Under the pieces are notes generated by a model that saw only the letters and a list, made by a program, of their open reading frames with translations, searched no databases and was not told where the DNA came from. Both the position numbers and the translations under genes were made by a program. DNA of 64,000 nucleotides from Aureitalea sp. L0-47 (GTDB lineage: Bacteria > Bacteroidota > Bacteroidia > Flavobacteriales > Flavobacteriaceae), in contig NZ_JAFMTQ010000001.1 in NCBI RefSeq assembly GCF_026126405.1, positions 630,610-694,609 of the forward strand. Direction: 5' to 3'. The first letter of the stretch is position 1. Every line of letters begins with the position of its first letter. This document shows positions 62,950 through 64,000 of the stretch, piece by piece.

Positions 62950-62953
62950 TAGT

Positions 62954-63607
62954 TTATTTATTGAAAATTTTTACTGCGGCAAATATCAGGAGAATCAAAA
63001 ACACTCCACCGCCAACATATTTTCCTAGAGCATATGCTATTCGAACGCTAGTTTCAGTACCTTCATATTGGGAGATGCTTTCGATGTTATTTATTCGAAT
63101 AGAATTATGGAAATTATCTCGAATACTTTCGTCGAAATCTTCATAATTGACATAGGATAGAGTATAAGTTTCTTTGCCTAATTGATAAATCTTCGAATCA
63201 AAGACTGGCTCACCTTGTTCATTCCCAAAAGAAACAAAATATCCCGTCAATCCATTTTCTAGAAACGATTTTTTGTTGATAATCCTATATGGGATAGATT
63301 CCTGCATTCCGTCTATTAGTTTTAGATAAAAATCATTCAAACTAGCCGAATCGTGTGGTAACGTGGACAATTCTTTTTCTACTTTTTTAGTCTTATTCAT
63401 TCTTTGAGCAACGAAATTATGATTGTCAATATTTAAGCTCATTGCTTTTACAGTAAATCCTTGGGCTATCGTGTCATGTACCATGATTTCATTTGATGGC
63501 ATTGAGAAAGATAGAACAGTATCCAAGTCAAATTCGTACCATTCATTGTTTTGAGAAAATACCGAACTGGAAGAAAGTACTAGTAGAAAAATTAATAGAT
63601 GCCTCAT
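62954..63607 (-). CDS. Exported protein with C-terminal membrane anchor, unknown
   Basis: A 217-residue protein with signal peptide MRHLLIFLLVLSSSSVFSQ and a C-terminal transmembrane helix (YVGGGVFLILLIFAAVKIF, about residues 197-215). The body between them is alpha/beta (YEFDLDTVLSFSMPSNEIMV, KETYTLSYVNYEDFDESIRDNFHNSIRI), similar in pattern to PsbP-like or DUF1795-like domains, but I cannot assign it. A single-gene cassette. Confidence 0.72.
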   Translation of the reverse strand: MRHLLIFLLVLSSSSVFSQNNEWYEFDLDTVLSFSMPSNEIMVHDTIAQGFTVKAMSLNIDNHNFVAQRMNKTKKVEKELSTLPHDSASLNDFYLKLIDGMQESIPYRIINKKSFLENGLTGYFVSFGNEQGEPVFDSKIYQLGKETYTLSYVNYEDFDESIRDNFHNSIRINNIESISQYEGTETSVRIAYALGKYVGGGVFLILLIFAAVKIFNK

Positions 63608-63623
63608 GTCTATTTAATAAATT

Positions 63624-63800
63624 ACTTACAACGTCCACGGCTATGAATTCGACGCGCTTGGCCAGCGGTTTTGGGTAGCTTTTTGCACCCAAAAGTGCTC
63701 CAGCGATGAGTCGGATTTATAACTCGTGTTTATAATTAGTAGATGAAGTTAACGATTTTCGGCAAAAACCCTGGCGTTGATTTATAGCCACTGTTGTAAA
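63624..63800 (-). repeat. attC-like site, about 177 bp, well preserved
   Basis: Left arm ACTTACAACGTCCACGGCTATG; right arm GTTGATTTATAGCCACTGTTGTAAAA. ACTTACAAC is the exact complement of GTTGTAAGT at 62942. Confidence 0.95.
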
Positions 63801-63805
63801 ACGAT

Positions 63806-64000
63806 TTACTTCCCAAACCCGATCTTAAATTTTTCAGGATCAACTACATTTCTTAATTCTATTACTTTGTTGTCGAACTCATTGTTAGAAATGACACGAA
63901 TAGATTTGAGCCATTTGAAGTTACTGAGTTGTTCCTCATATCCCAAGTTCTTGTCAATTGTACCGTAATTATCAAGTAAATATTTATCTCTTGTGGTTAT
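63806..64000 (-). CDS. Protein of unknown function (C-terminal part)
   Basis: Sixty-four C-terminal residues are visible, and the frame is open to the window edge. They read KYLLDNYGTIDKNLGYEEQL, then FKWLKSIRVISNNEFDNKVI and LRNVVDPEKFKIGFGK at the end. No family is recognisable from this fragment. It is the 3' end of the next cassette gene, directly followed by the site at 63.6-63.8 kb. Confidence 0.6.
   Translation of the reverse strand: MTTRDKYLLDNYGTIDKNLGYEEQLSNFKWLKSIRVISNNEFDNKVIELRNVVDPEKFKIGFGK

Larger units (their letters stand above)
26276..64000 (-). mobile_element. Integron-like gene cassette array (attC-type sites, no integrase in window)
   Basis: From about 30.8 kb (possibly 26.3 kb) to the right edge, minus-strand genes alternate with 60-270 bp imperfect inverted repeats. 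In plus orientation each site runs from an AACGTCCACGGCTAT-type arm to an ATAGCCACTGTT-type arm, with GTT cores at the outer ends. The 6-7 outermost bases vary between sites but are complementary at the two ends of one cassette. This is what integron recombination at attC produces, because the crossover lies inside GTT. Twelve cassettes pass this test. Site length and central sequence vary, as in chromosomal integrons. No integrase or attI is visible; cassette orientation predicts them to the right of 64000. The left limit is uncertain because the sites there are decayed. Confidence 0.85.

Overview
The window looks like a chromosome segment of a marine-type Flavobacteriaceae (Bacteroidota). 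The evidence is flavobacterial promoters (TAnnTTTG at -7), many lipoproteins and secreted proteins of flavobacterial type, a DUF6090 family, and typical neighbours such as BglX, GH16, CPBP and M3 peptidase genes. It falls into two very different halves.

Left half (1 to about 26 kb), ordinary chromosome: the end of an RND pump with its TolC partner, a CPXCG protein, an initiator tRNA-Met, an exact 152-bp tandem repeat with a REP-like hairpin, a serine hydrolase, katG, a convergent UbiA prenyltransferase / CrtI-type desaturase pair (carotenoid), DinB, a glutamine amidotransferase, several secreted or membrane proteins (one with two MbtH domains behind a signal peptide), a vanadium haloperoxidase-like protein, Dps, GNAT, an M3 peptidase, a decayed DUF1080 gene, and a beta-glucan-type glycosidase set (GH3, GH26-like, GH16).

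Right half (firmly from about 30.8 kb, perhaps from 26.3 kb, to 64 kb and beyond), a gene-cassette array. Nearly every gene is on the minus strand and sits between 60-270 bp imperfect inverted repeats with arms of the type AACGTCCACGGCTAT ... ATAGCCACTGTT. These behave like integron attC sites: a GTT core at each end, a conserved GGCTAT/ATAGCC inner arm, a variable centre, and, decisively, cassette-specific outer bases that are complementary between the two ends of the same cassette. I could check this pairing for 12 cassettes. No integrase lies in the window; by cassette polarity it would be expected beyond the right edge, where the sites are also best preserved. Cassettes carry beta-lactamase-like serine hydrolases, alpha/beta hydrolases, an aldo/keto reductase, an amidohydrolase, CPBP protease, GNAT, an S9 peptidase, DUF6090 proteins and many lipoproteins. 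One unusually large cassette (5.2 kb) holds an anaerobic ribonucleotide reductase operon with a split nrdD, nrdG, ric and an Rrf2 regulator.

Function calls rest on motif recognition by eye. No database or folding search was run.
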